DNA of 64,000 nucleotides from Brassica napus (GCF_020379485.1 NW_026015142.1:32757-96756), one strand, 5' to 3'. Positions 11,861 to 24,362 are shown, counted from the first letter of the stretch. Notes: generated by a model not told the origin, from the letters alone. Program-made: numbers and translations.

Positions 11861-14283
11861 CTAGATTTTTTAACCGCGCTACGCGCGGATAAGATATTAT
11901 ATGTATTTCTCTATTCTAAAAAAATAATGTATAATATTGTATTACATTATTTAAAGAATATAAAATAAGACTACATAACATAAATATATTTTTAAAATTT
12001 TCTTTATGGAAATCATTATGTTGTTTGATTTTTGTACTTGATTCACATATTTGCATAGTTATTTGTGGTAGATGAATAACTATATTTTAATTATCAGTAA
12101 ATAATATATATTTATTATATAATATAAGAAAAATAAATTTATTTACTTTTCTCATGTTGGGGACTCGGTTATAGACATATCATATTCGAAAGAGATATTT
12201 TTACAGTTATTAATCTTCTTAACAGTTAAGAAACAAATCTGAATATCAAAACAATATGTCATACGATCTCTTTGTGGAATAACTGCTCTGAAGAAATTCA
12301 ATTTAGAAATCAAAAAGGACTGAAAATAGATGTGCAGATGTTTTATCTAAGTTAGCTTTACAAAATACTATTCATAGTTCATATATCATTTATGTCCATC
12401 CTATTTTTTTGTCTATCATTTCTTAAACATCTTGAAATAACTGATGCTAATTAATAATAAACTTTTGGCTGGCAAAAAAAATCAATTTTGTCTAATTATC
12501 GCTTAATTTGTCTAAATGATATATATGTATTTCTCAATTCTAAAAAAATAATGTATAATATTGTATTACATTATTTAAAAAATATAAAATAAGACTACCT
12601 AACATAAATATATTTTTTAAATTTTCTTTGTGGAAATCATTATGTTGTTTGATTGTTGTATTTGATTCACATATTTGCATAGATATTTGTGATAGATGAA
12701 TAACTTTATTTTTATTATCAGTAAATAATATATATTTATTATTTAATATAAGAAAAATGAAATTATTTACTTTTTAAACAAAGTTGTCTCATGTTGGGGA
12801 TTCGGTTATAGACATATAATATTCGAATGAGATATTTTTACAGTTATCAATCTTCTTAATAGTCAAGAAACAAATCTGAATATCAAAACAATATCTCATA
12901 CGATCTCTTTGTGGAATAACTACTCTGAAAAAATTGAATTTAGGCATAAAAAAGGACTGGAAATGATGTGCAGATGTGTTATCTAAGTCAGCTTTACAAA
13001 GTACTATTATTCATAGTTCATATATCATTTAAGTTCATCATTTCTTAAACATCTTGAAATAACTGATGCTAATTAATAATAAACTTTTGGCTGAAAAAAA
13101 AAATCAAATTTGTCTAATTATTGCTTAAATATTTTATTAATATTGTCTAAGAAGCTTTCCATTGATATCATAGTTTAATTTTTATTAGTTTTTTTTGTTA
13201 ATTTTAGAGTTTTTTGTATTTAAGATTTTTTCCATATTAAGCCTATATTTCTTTTACATAATATATATATGTCATAAAAATTACCATCAAATCAGTTTTA
13301 CTTATTTATTATTTTGTTTTTAATAAAATACACTTTTTAAATAATTTAATTTAAAATAAAATTATATATTAATTTGTTGTATTCTAACAATTTGATTGAT
13401 TTAATTAATTTGTTTTGGTGGATAACTTAAAAGTTTTCATATGAATCGGGGAAAGCAAGCTTATGTTGTTATATTATATTTATTTGTGTATATGGAATCT
13501 ATATATAATGCTAGTGTAATAAAGAAATAACATTTTTTTTTGTAACTTCAAAAAGATACATTATTACAATTTGAAATTATTCAAAATTGAATAAAATGGT
13601 AATTAAATAAATATAATTGTTTTTTATCTTGTTTAGTTTGATTCTCATGAAAAGAAATCGATAGGTTAAACAAATGTTTCAAAATTTGTTGTGTTATTGT
13701 TTTGTCTATAAATTACAAAATTTATTGAATTGATATATTTAATTATTGCACCCTTAAATAATATTTTATTAAAACATTAGAGAACTGTGTTTTGAGTTGT
13801 TTTGTCAAAATTGTACAAAAATCTATGCTTTTTCATATTTGTCACGAAAATTTATATGTTAAACTTTCTTTTACAAAATTCCTAACTTTGTCACGAAAAC
13901 AAAAATCTATGTTTTTCATATTTGTCAATGTTCTCACACTTTCAAATAATATATTAGCTTACTCACTTACTTATTTTTTTGTACAAAACAAAGTATCGGA
14001 GTCTTGAAAGTTGAATCCATATTATTGTAAATGTACATAAGAGTTTGTGATTACATATTTAGTTATTCTTGTATATGTATCCAAGAAAGTTTCAATGGCT
14101 TAGTGGTGTCTGTCCTATATTTATGTCATATTAACCCGGGTTCGATCCTTTCCTTTGCATTTTTTTTTTACGAAAAAATGAATGAGATGACGTGGCAACT
14201 TCGGACTATCTGATTGGACGATTTTTTATGCCTACGTGGACACTCTAAAAGGAGGTTATATCCCCCTTTTAGTATAGTATAGA
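11861..14283 (-). mobile_element. Helitron, non-autonomous, 2.4 kb
   Basis: On the minus strand it begins TCTATACTATACTAAAAGGG at 14283 and ends CTAG at 11864-11861, with the hairpin CCGCGC-GTA-GCGCGG (11874-11888) just before the end and A/T flanking bases. It has no coding capacity. It contains a long direct duplication (period 624 bp) and, near its 5' end at about 14095-14150, a stretch with TGGCTTAGTGGT and CCGGGTTCGATCC, which resemble pol III A and B boxes. Confidence 0.85.
11899..13140. repeat. 624-bp direct tandem duplication within the Helitron
   Basis: The sequence starting ATGTATTTCTCTATTCTAAA at 11901 returns at 12525 and the two copies stay alignable, at roughly 90 percent by eye, for about 600 bp, including CATGTTGGGGAYTCGGTTATA and CATACGATCTCTTTGTGG. 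The second copy lacks the terminal hairpin, so only body sequence was duplicated. Confidence 0.85.
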
Positions 14284-15118
14284 TAACAAAAAGGGAGAAT
14301 ATGAAGAACACGAACACTCTACGTTAACATCAAAGGTCGTTTTTATTCTCCAACACTACCAAAGATGTATTCCTAAAGCTTCCTCTTTATGATTTTTCTA
14401 CGGCTAAAAATATTTGAATAAATAGCAAATTTTGATATGATCGCTTGCAATTTTTTTTATAGGTTTAGCATTAATTAGCTAGGTATTGAAATTCGATTTG
14501 GATCATTTATTGGTATCAGGTAGTTCACATAAGTTTATTTAAGATCCATTAAAACGAGAAAAAAATGATTCAAATTGGTTCGGATTTTGATTTTGGTTCA
14601 GTTTGGATAATAAAATAGAAACCTGCTAAAATATGCATCCAAACTAGCTACATTACGAAAAATATATATTTGAAAATATTTGTTTTGCCACTGTCTGAAA
14701 CCACAACCAAACCTACCAAGAAAATATAAAAAAATGCTCAAGAATCGATTCCGCAATAAAATTCCAAAAGACTCATAAGAAAACAAACTTCAAGAAAACG
14801 AACGTTGGAGTTTCTATTCCCTTTCCATTTCCGACTAATCACCAAACATATACTTCTTTAAAGTTCCACACAGCTTGCTCTCACTTCCAACTATCCTTTT
14901 CATACATACATTCTTTTTTTTTGTCCATATAAAAAAATATTTTGAAGAGTTTATATTTTAAGTCGAGAGAAGATGTGTTGGTCTAATAGCATTTCTCTAA
15001 ACACACATAAGGTTGTTGTTTAGTGTAACTATTGTTTCTCTAAACACACGCAGAAGAGTAAGAACAAAACTACTCGGAAATTGCATATTTCTACGTTAAC
15101 AATTTTGTCATATGCTTA
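14284..15118. other. intergenic DNA, no gene
   Basis: AT-rich sequence with scattered words such as TTGGTTCGGATTTTGATTTTGG (about 14577-14600) typical of decayed Brassicaceae repeats, and a near repeat of TTTCTCTAAACACAC at about 14991 and 15033. No protein-coding signal. Confidence 0.4.
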
Positions 15119-16370
15119 TTTTTTTTTTGTAAAATGTTGAATTTATTATACCAAAACTATCAGATTTTTACCAGATTTTACAAAGTAAACTAGTAGCATA
15201 AAGCGATAATTAAATCAAAAGACGAGCTACGATACAAGATAAAGAACTCGTAAGACGCAAGCATTAGCCAAAGCAACAAAAGAAAACGAGGAAAGCTCAG
15301 ACCAAGGAAACGGGAATGGAGTAAAAAGGCCAAGCAGTTTCCACGAACCCGAGAGAAAGGCGCTCTCAAACCTTGAATGCATGGTGCCTACAGCTTCCTA
15401 AGGATCCACTTCTCCCAAACCAATCCAAAGAATCACAAGCATGAACCTACTTACCAATCCGACACTAACCATCCGGCGGCACGAGGCAGTGACACCAACC
15501 GACGATGCTGTCGTACGGTAGGAAAATTAAAGATTGCCACCTTCAAGCCCACCAACCGAGACTAGACACCCTTTTAGCCAAAAGTCCATATAGAACAGAA
15601 CGACTGGAAGGGTACACAACCTCCAGAGCAGCCAACACCAAGCGAGTACGCAGACTAATGCCCAACAGTCATCCTGCCACTTATCAAAACAAACCACTAC
15701 AGTCCACTTCCGAGCAAACAAACCTGAAATGTAGAAATGTGGAGAGAAGGAAGGGGCGTTGGGCGCCACACCGCCAGCAACTCAGAGCTTCGAAGCGGAG
15801 AGCCGAAGAAAACCACAATTTGCCGCCACATGAACCAACTGTGAGGAGAGCTGAGAAGCCATCCTCCTTCGACTATATGCAACCCACCAGAGACCACTGG
15901 TGGAAAAAAAACCCGAGCAAGAGACCGGAGCACAAACTGCTCCAACTCGGGAAAAGTGATCCAACATCAACAAAAATAACGCGCCACACTGACGGAGGAG
16001 GAAGCATTTGGAAGGTACCGCTGACAACCCACACCGTATTTGGAAGAGGCCCGTATTTGGAAGAGATGTGGGCCATGCGCCACCTAACCTAAAGAAGCTA
16101 GACGAGATCTATAAAATTCCTTACCAAACTGAGACTCCAAACGAGAGGAGGAGACAAGAGCGATGAGCCATCACCGTCTTCAAGCGTCGCCCACAACACC
16201 GAGAGTCTCCTAGATCTACGCCGGGAGCACCAGATCTGAACCAAGAAGAGTGGAGACACCATATCTGACCTACAATGACCGCATAGGACGCGGTGGTCAC
16301 CGGAACAAGGGACGGAGGCAGAGCTTTGCAGAAAATGGCGAAAGATAAATTAGGTTCTTTTAAAAAAAAA
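15119..16370 (-). mobile_element. GC-rich retroposon-like insertion, non-coding (Sadhu-like or LINE-derived)
   Basis: Base composition jumps from AT-rich to near 50 percent GC for about 1.2 kb, then drops again. Read on the minus strand it ends in TTCAACATTTTAC followed by a run of A (the T run at 15119-15128), preceded by a T-rich 3' UTR-like region, so it looks reverse-transcribed. Several open frames occur on both strands (up to 195 codons) but none resembles reverse transcriptase, endonuclease or RNase H, and they overlap antisense to each other, so I do not call a gene. Non-autonomous Sadhu-type retroposons of Brassicaceae or the 3' part of a LINE are the likeliest identities. I found no clear target duplication. 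Confidence 0.5.
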
Positions 16371-17140
16371 TTGGTAGAGTTAGTGCGCTTCGCCTTATTT
16401 TGCCACATTTTTGTATATCGCAATTTTACATCACTCATAATTTTAATCTAGTTAAAATTTTATTTCGTATAAATTATATTATTAACTATCTAATTTAAAT
16501 CAATTACCAAAATAAGGTTGGTCAAGATGTTACATATATAGTTTTTTTTGTTCAGATCCCATATGTGTAGTTTCTGATAAATTAACAGAAATTAGTACGT
16601 AGTTTCTGCCACATATATTTTTAATATATACTATCGGCAGATTCGGTCGGCCCTGGGAAAAATATATTTAGTGCTACATAGTGGACTGGTTACCACACTG
16701 AAATATATTCCTACTAATGCCAGGGGTGGACTATCATCTATCATGATCCACCATGTTAACCACTTGGGCTGAAGTCCGAATCCAGACTGGCCAAGTAATA
16801 TTAATTTAGTTTTACCACATGTTTAGTGGTGGTATCCGATTCAAGAAAGAAACTATATATATATATATCAGTATAAATTTAGTTAACAATGATTTCAGTT
16901 TAAATTTAATAGTTAGTTTGTTTCTTAAAAAGATAGTTAATACTAAATTGAAAAGGTAAAAAAATTAAAATATAAAAATGTCCAGTAAAAATCATTCATG
17001 TTGAAATCTGCAATTTCCTTTAGACTACTCTAGGTTAATATAGTTTTCATCAGGTCGACAAAAAAAAAATTCATCATATAAACAGTTGATTTTCAATATA
17101 CACAAAAAAATTTGTTGAATGTGCTTAACTACTAGTAATA
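16371..17140. other. intergenic DNA, no gene
   Basis: The stretch GGTCGGCCCTGGG near 16645 resembles the end of a hAT-type element but its partner was not found. A (TA)n run lies at 16854-16868. The rest is AT-rich and non-coding. Confidence 0.35.
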
Positions 17141-17171
17141 CTAGGTTAAGACCCGCGCCATGCGCATGATA
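17141..17171 (-). mobile_element. Helitron 3' terminus (minus strand), body undelimited
   Basis: On the minus strand the sequence reads GCGCATGGCGC (an imperfect hairpin), GGGTCTTAAC, then CTAG at 17144-17141, the standard Helitron 3' end. The AT-rich DNA to the right (17172-18100) is probably its body, but I could not find a matching TC 5' end. Confidence 0.5.
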
Positions 17172-18149
17172 AAAATTATATATATTATTTTATGTATTAT
17201 ATGTTTTTACATATTATAAAATAATAAATATATATTAAATAATTAAAATTCAGTAATTATTACGTATATAATTAAATTGGTGGCCACATATAAATAAATT
17301 TTATTAATTCAAACAATATTGTTTCTATTTGATATGATATTTAATTAAATTTGAATGATATTAACATATATACAGTATATTTTTAATATTAATATCTATA
17401 AAATGATGTTTTCTACTCATATGGTTTTTTTTGTTCATTTGTATCTTTTATAGCAAAACTTTTAATTATTGATAAAAAATATGTGGGATTAATAGTTTGG
17501 GTAATTTTTTTTAAATTAAGTTATCAATATTTACTCAAAGCTTTTATCAACAACTTATTTAAAGAAATTTTTGAAATTAAAATATTTATGTATTTAAAAT
17601 TGCATATAGTTTAATGAGATTTTTTACTTCTATGATTTTGTAATCATTTGTATCTTGTCATCAAAAAAATTCTAAACCATGGATCACAAAATTTGAGTGA
17701 GATTTTAACAGTTTTAGTGATTTAACATAAATAAAAATTCAATTATCTATAAATAGGCTAAAATAAATATGATAAGAAATATAGATGATATAGTTGATGG
17801 TAGAAAACAAAATATAATTATTTATGTGATAAATAAAATTTTATGTTTTAAATTTTCATTTTAAAACCATTATATAATATGTGTAAATTATAAATATATA
17901 TTAGAAAATTCTGAAAGCAATAATTTAATTATAAAAAGCGAAAATAAATACTCCTGCTGTTGCACGGTTTCAAAAAAAATAAAACTACATTTGTGCGGAT
18001 AAACGAGTCACGTTCTAATAATATGGATGATATCATAATATCAACTATAAAATTATTATGTTTTGAAATGTCATATTAAACAATTACTTAAATGTATATA
18101 TTTTAAAATATATATTATCACTTGTACAGATAAATATTTATTTAAAAGA

Positions 18150-18185
18150 AAACAAATATCCGCGGATGCACGGATTAAGCTCTAG
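18150..18185 (+). mobile_element. Helitron 3' terminus (plus strand), body undelimited
   Basis: CCGCGGATGCACGG (hairpin with one mismatch), ATTAAGCT, then CTAG ending at 18185 and followed by T. A partial variant of the subterminal sequence, CTGCTGTTGCACGG, lies at about 17956. The 5' end was not recognised; the AT-rich sequence 17172-18150 is presumably shared by this and the opposed terminus at 17141. Confidence 0.55.
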
Positions 18186-19962
18186 TAACAAATTAATACT
18201 CTTAATTAATGTAAAGCTCCCATTCACGGTACTTTATTTTTTTTTTCGTGACACGCAACACGTTTGAAATTTTTATACACATTCAATGTTTCGTAACCAC
18301 TGTAATTTCTTGACATACCCAATTTTCTTAGCCTAAGAGTGTTTTTGGTTGTGTAAAAGCGTAGAGAAGAAGAAAATAACAGAAAATAAAGTAAAAGGGG
18401 TTGAATTGGTGATCTAAGATGTTTTTTCATAGAATCTTGGATTATTGAATTTAACATTTATACAAATTTTCTGAAACAAAAGTTATCTGATTAACTACTG
18501 CACTTTTTATATATATTTTAGCTTACCAAAAATTAAATATTTGATTAATAATTAATTTATAAAAATTTAAGAGACAAATTGTAATTAAAATTAAGAAATA
18601 GACATATTAGCTTAAATATTAGCTTTTATGATAATCTTAAATTACAGTTTAAATTAATTGATAGACATATTATAATTACAATTAACTTATCTATACAAAA
18701 CAAAATTAATTAGATTGATTAAAGTTTTGACATATTCAATTACAAATTATATAGTTCATTATTTAACTAATAAAAAATTAATATTTTAAACATTATCTCA
18801 AAAAATAAATTGAAATGTGTTTGAAAATATAAAAGATAATTTCATGCATTTATTTAGTGTTTATTTACATCTTTCTCTCTTATTTGTTAATATTTATAAT
18901 TAGTAGTATATATACTCATATAATAATTAAATTTATCGTTATACTAAAACATTAAAAATAGGATTATAAAATAAATTATATTTGTTTGTAAACATAATAT
19001 ATCATGAAATATTTTTAAAAACTATTAAGTTTTATTGTAGTGTTAAAATTCTTAAGCGACATATATAAACAATAACAATAAATTTAATTTCTTTTTTTCT
19101 GCTAACGTAATTTGTTTCGTGGTATTTTGTTTTTATTCTTATTATTCAGGATAACATGTATTTTTTATTTAACTTTAAAAAATTATTATTGTTTTTTCTA
19201 TTTTCTTAATATTTTATTTGGAATGGAATTATCTTTTTAAAAATATTTTCAAAATATATTACTACAAAAGAGAATATTTTCAAAATATAACCTTTTTTAT
19301 TTACAACAAGTAACTTATATTTATAAAAATTTAAAATTAACTATATTTTAATTTTAATTTTTTTAAGTTTCACTGAATTATAACTTTGTTTATATTAAAA
19401 TTTCTTTAAAAGACTATTATGTAAAGAAAAATGTGATTCTATTTTTTTTATGAAAACTGTATTTTCCAAAATGATTTGTTTTAGTTATAATTATCAAAGT
19501 TTGAAAGTTATAAGATCATTTTAAAATAACAAATGATGATTTTATAATAAAGAAATGCTATTTTATAGAAAAATATTGTCTATTTTAAAATAAAAATGTA
19601 TAGATTGACTATAGCTTAATTTTCTCTATTTTAGCATTTAGAAATGAAAATGGTAATATATAGGAAGTGTTCTTATCTTATATGTTACGTATTAATATTT
19701 TCTTTGTCAACATGGTTGGTCTGTTTTTTGTTTTTTCAGTTATTATGGGAGGTATTTTAAAATATAATTATGCATATATCAATAATTTATTTATTTTGAT
19801 TAATCAAATATGTAAAGTTGGGTTCGGTCTAACATTTGTGTGGTTTTTATTTATTTTAAGATTTTGTAGGTTTTGATAATTCCAAGAATTTGGTTTAATA
19901 ATATATTTTTATATTAACAATTAAATATTTGTTTATTTAATTAGATGATTGTTTATAAATTA
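18186..19962. other. very AT-rich intergenic DNA, no gene
   Basis: About 1.8 kb of AT-rich sequence with long T and A runs. The open frames at 18224-18457 and 19667-19876 have low-complexity products and no recognisable domain. It may be the body of a decayed Helitron that ends near 20785. Confidence 0.35.
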
Positions 19963-19980
19963 ATATAATAAAAACTGGTT

Positions 19981-20520
19981 TTTTTTTCTTCAAACGGCTA
20001 TTCTATTACTCAAGCTTGAGGTGGTCTGGGAAACCAGACCGGAACAGAACAACCAATGTAATACAAGTCCCTATGGACGGATCTCGCTATCTTAGCTAAT
20101 GAATCAGACAAAACATTTTCCTGACGAGGTACAAAACCAATCGAGAACTCCGTGAATCTTGCTTTCATCTTCATAAACTCCTCCAGCTCAGTAGAGAAGC
20201 TCGGCCATGCTCCAGGGTCTTTGATCATCACGATTAAGTCCTTGCAGTCAGTCCCAAAAGATTGGCATGTTGATACCTGTAGCATACATTCCATTGCCCA
20301 TATTAAAGCTTCCAGTTCAGAATGCAATGGTGAGACTCTTCGTCGTTGATTTCTTGCTCCCAATAATTGCATCGCTCCATTTGAATTTACCCATGTCCAT
20401 CCATAACCACTAAAGAGTGCATCATGTGTCCATGACCCATCTATCATACATCGCTCGGTGATCGGAATCCCTACTGTGTTTTGTACTTCCACCACCTCCT
20501 CTGGTTTTTGATTTGCGTCG
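19981..20520 (-). mobile_element. 5'-truncated LINE insertion with perfect 18-bp target duplication
   Basis: The 18-mer ATATAATAAAAACTGGTT occurs at 19963-19980 and again at 20521-20538. Between the copies lies a 540-bp insert whose left end is a short T run (poly-A tail on the minus strand) and whose only content is the LINE RNase H domain. This is the mark of target-primed reverse transcription that stopped early, leaving just the 3' end of the element. The identical duplication suggests a fairly young insertion. Confidence 0.93.
20010..20520 (-). pseudogene. LINE RNase H domain, 5'-truncated
   Basis: The open frame continues for about 170 LINE-derived codons to a stop at 20010. The RNase H acidic residues are all visible: Asp in MIDGSW, Glu in SELEALIWAME, Asp in FGTDCKDLIVM, and Asp in ENVLSDSLAKIA. 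The upstream reverse transcriptase and zinc-binding parts are missing because of 5' truncation. The frame technically extends to 20552, but its first eleven codons (MLLLLTSFYYI) come from flanking DNA and are not part of the element. With no promoter or start of its own it is not expected to be functional. Confidence 0.85.
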
Positions 20521-20758
20521 ATATAATAAAAACTGGTTAAAAGTAACAACATGTTTTAAAATATAAAATACTAGTGTTGTTATCCAAAATAATGTTTTAA
20601 ATCAATAAAGGTTAAAAATTAAGAAATGAAAGATTCATAAAATAGTATAAATTTAATATTTTATTCCAATATTTTTATCTTTAAACTAACAGTAAATTTA
20701 TTTATAAATATCTATAAAATAATTATATTTATTTATAAATATCTATAAAATAATTATG

Positions 20759-20785
20759 TCCGCATATGCGGGCAAAACACTCAGT
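20759..20785 (+). mobile_element. decayed Helitron 3' end
   Basis: CCGCATATGCGG is a perfect hairpin followed by GCAAAACACTCAGT, close to the usual ...CTAGT end but with a changed terminus. A duplicated AT-rich 31-mer (near 20697 and 20728) sits just upstream. The LINE at 19981-20520 may have inserted into this element. Confidence 0.4.
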
Positions 20786-20990
20786 TTAATAATATATATA
20801 TATATATTCAGAATTCAATTATTTTCCAGTCCTCTTTTCTGAAGTAAATTATCTTGGTTCGAAGTAGATGAAAATACTTTATTTCATTGGTCTTCCATAT
20901 TTTCAGTAAATATACTGATTTTTTTTTACCTCTTTTACCCTAATTAACTGAAACTAAGAAAGAACCAAGATAATTGTTTCAGCCATGTTC

Positions 20991-21424
20991 TAGGCCTACA
21001 GTTATAAACCGAACCAAACCTGCCGATACAAACTGAACCAAAATGTTTGGTTTTCGGTTTAGTTCGGTTAGAAAGTTTGATTCAGTTTGGAAACTAAAAA
21101 TAAATTTGGTTTTTGGTTTGATTTGGTAATCAGTTAATTCAGTTTTCTAAAAAAATGTTTTTTAGACAATATAATTCTTAACCAAAACCCGAACCAAACT
21201 AACCAAACTAACCGAAATAACCAAACTTAATCAAAAAGTTACGAATTTTATTCAATTTAAATAAAAAAATGAATCGAAAACCATAAACTTTGGTAGAAAT
21301 TTTGAAACCGAAAACCAAAGTTAATTTTTTCAGTTTACTTCGGTGAGATTTCAATAGTCCTGAACTAACCGAATTCGAATTAACCGATCCCTACAAAACC
21401 GAAAAAACACAACCTGCATGCCTA
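20991..21424. mobile_element. hAT-type MITE, 434 bp
   Basis: The element begins TAGGCCTACAGTT and ends GCATGCCTA, giving TAGGCMTRCAG terminal inverted repeats. It is flanked by CCATGTTC (20983-20990) and CCATGATC (21425-21432), an 8-bp target duplication with one mismatch. Inside, ACCGAACC/GGTTCGGTT words alternate on both strands. It is non-coding. Confidence 0.7.
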
Positions 21425-21432
21425 CCATGATC

Positions 21433-22673
21433 TTTTACCTAATCCTAACAAACAATTAGAACCCTAGTAATTTCTTGAGAAAATATTGCACCTTTGTATT
21501 TATATAATGTTTTTTTTTGTCAACGTTATGTAATGTTTTGTTATATTTATATATTCTTTTGTTTTCTTAAAAAACAATTGAGGGTATTTTAAACCTATGA
21601 GAGAGTTGAAACTAATTTCTAAAAAGAGGTAAATTTTACAGATATACTTTTTTTTGGGTACTGGTGTTTGTGTTCAGTATTAATGTAACTTAATTTAGCG
21701 CTATCAGATGGATGGAACCTTAAATGAATTGACACCCATACCCATTTTTTACCAGTCAACCATAAAATCACGGACTATATTTATATGTTCCTAAACAAAT
21801 TTGAACGAAGAATCAGAAAACATGGTGATGCAGATATAAAGTCCACTGACTACTTTGTATTAAATTAAAGTGTTAAAAAAAGACTCTATTAGATTATAAA
21901 AATCAGACTAGTTTCATTACCGTAACGAAAACGCATAAACTTATAATGGCTTTAATTTGGCCTTTTGTCCTATGAACAAACAAACACTATGCACCTTTTC
22001 AATACCATTAAGGAGTTAAACACTATGCCGAAAGCATCACTTATTCTCAAATTTCATGCAATTCTAACTAAATATTAATTACTTTTCTAGTTTCGGCTGA
22101 TTCTTCACTCCAGCTGAAGTTTCTTTAAGAAAAGAGTTGACCAACAAAAGCTGATACGAAAACATTCAGTGTACAAAAATATATTTAAATTGCAAATTGC
22201 TTGACTTTTGTAAGGAAATTCCATTAATTAATCTAATATGATACCGCCATTTTAAATTAAATGATAATGTCATATTCCGCTAATTTTTTTATTCCGATAT
22301 ATAATTTTGTCAACCATTTCCATAATTATTTCCAGCTATCAATTAGTCCAACATACCAGTATCATATACAGTAGTAATTTATTTAGTACCATGTGTTCAG
22401 ATAGTGACCATTCCATAAATGTATGCTTGGAAATAGATATAAGGAAATATAAAAATGCTATCATTGGTTTATCTATATTATATATTTTGTGCCTGTTATT
22501 AGTAAACATTATGTTATTTTATTTGAATTTCGCACATTTATATAAATGTTTAGCAACTAAGTTCTTATTTGTATGTGTTTTAAACTATTATTTTTCTATT
22601 TAATTTAAAATATGAATTTATTTTACAAAACTATTTACTTTTTAAGTTTGTGTTGTATTGTGTTCTTTTTTCT
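21433..22673. other. AT-rich intergenic DNA, no gene
   Basis: No convincing coding sequence. The open frame at 22307-22603 is AT-rich, hydrophobic and without a recognisable domain or splice context, so it is not called. Confidence 0.4.
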
Positions 22674-22676
22674 TGT

Positions 22677-24267
22677 CACTACAAAAAAAGTGTTGAATTG
22701 TATCACTTAAATTGTATCATAAAATTAAGCGATTCTATTTTACATTACTTATTTATAAATGAAGCAAATATACATAGTTTAACATCAATTATGATAAGTG
22801 ATGTTTTTATTAATTTATTTGACATCAGTTTAATTAAGTGATATATTTTTTTGGTAATTTGAATCACTTCTAACAAAAATGATACTATTACAAAAAGTTA
22901 TATCATATAAACAAATGATGTATAAATTTTCTTGCTGACATCAATTATTAGAATGATACAAAATTTACCATCAATAAAAATTGATGCAAATATATACTTA
23001 ATCGGTTAAATTGATGATAAATGAAACAACGCATTTAAACTAGTCAGTTACACAGAATATTCCAAGCTTAAAAAAAATAGAGTTACAAGAAGTTGCGATT
23101 TTTATGGCTTTGATTTCTTTTCTTTTTAATGTGACTTTAATTTAACTAGATCTTCTTCCTATAGCTATAACTGTTTCACCTCAATAAATCCATCTTCTTT
23201 TCTATCGTGGTCTTCATTCTTGGCTCTCCCTCTACTTAATTTCTTACAGTGTCTTTTTATCAGTTTAAAAGCTATTTGATTCAAAGTAAATTTTCATTAA
23301 CGATTAAACATGTTTTTTCTTATGTGAAACCTATGGATTATGTTTCTTCTTATGCAGGATTGAGAGGAAACTATGATTTACTAAACCGACAAATCTGATA
23401 GAATTTTTCTGAAAAGGTATTATTTGCTTCTCTTCTTCTTGTTCTCATTTTTGTAACTTACGATATTTAGAATGACTAAATAATCTTTCATTGTTAGGAT
23501 CAGGAACATCCTGAAGTAAAAGAGACAATGTCTACTAATATTTCGAAAGTAAAGTCTTAAGGAAAAGCAGCCGAAGGAGAGAATTTATCAATTGATCTCG
23601 TCATGCCACCAACAGAGATTAATGATTGAAATAAACATGAAGAGAAGGAGAAGAAAAGAAGAAGAATAACAACTCAAGAAACTTCATAGTCAAGTCTATT
23701 TATTTGTTCTACTATTTTTATATGAATTCATCCTTTTCTTCTTGCTGTTGTTAGAAGCTTGGATCTATATCTTTTTAATCGTCATATTGTATCTTAACAG
23801 AAAATAGTTAATACGAAGATTCTGTTTAATTTATTTATTGACATAAATTCATCTACTGATTTTATTTAACATCACTTACATACAAATAACAATATTATTT
23901 TAGAAAATATTATAAATTATAAAAATTATTTATTTTAAAAACGTGATATTAATTTAATATCAGTTATTAATAAATGATAGAAATAATTAAAATCAATTAC
24001 TTTAATTGATGTCAGTGTTTATATCATTCAAAAGAATGATTTAAATGTTAATATCATTTGTTCACAATTGATACACATTGACATCACTTACAATAACTAA
24101 TGTAAATATTTAGTTTTTTTAAATCAGTTATTAATAAAATGATGTAAATTATTTGCATCACCACTTTCAGAGTCATTTAGTTAAGTGATGCAAAGTTTTT
24201 TTACATCATTTATAAGTAATGTAAACATATATAATAAATGATGTTAGACAATCATTTTTTTGTAGTG
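22677..24267. mobile_element. CACTA element, non-autonomous, 1.59 kb
   Basis: Both ends carry the CACTA-family terminus: CACTACAAAAAAAGTG at 22677 and ATTTTTTTGTAGTG ending at 24267. The flanks are TGT (22674-22676 and 24268-24270), the expected 3-bp duplication. Subterminal regions on both sides are full of short inverted and direct words of the type ACATCA/TGATGT, the usual binding sites of CACTA transposases. No TnpA or TnpD gene is present, so it needs a helper. The centre holds a gene-like fragment (23528-23689). Confidence 0.88.
23528..23689 (+). pseudogene. small captured or relic ORF inside the CACTA element
   Basis: From ATG 23528 a 54-codon frame reads MSTNISKVKS, stop, GKAAEGENLSIDLVMPPTEIND, stop, then NKHEEKEKKRRRITTQETS and TAG (23687-23689). 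Apart from the two stops the frame is uninterrupted and ends with a basic, nuclear-signal-like KEKKRRR. Upstream sequence contains a plausible intron: donor AAAG|GTATTA at about 23416 and acceptor TTGTTAG at about 23498. I do not recognise the protein. It may be a fragment of a host transcript or a relic of a transposon gene. Confidence 0.4.
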
Positions 24268-24362
24268 TGTATTACAGTATTTTGTTATTTAACACTTTTT
24301 AAATTATTTTTAAAATTTAATTATTTTTTTAACTGAACTTTAGTAGTTAAGACTATATACAG

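Noticed and set aside
15505..16092. 195-codon plus-strand frame and several opposite-strand frames of 80-105 codons
   Set aside because: They overlap one another on both strands in a GC-rich block, show no protein family, and are best explained as chance frames in a retroposon.
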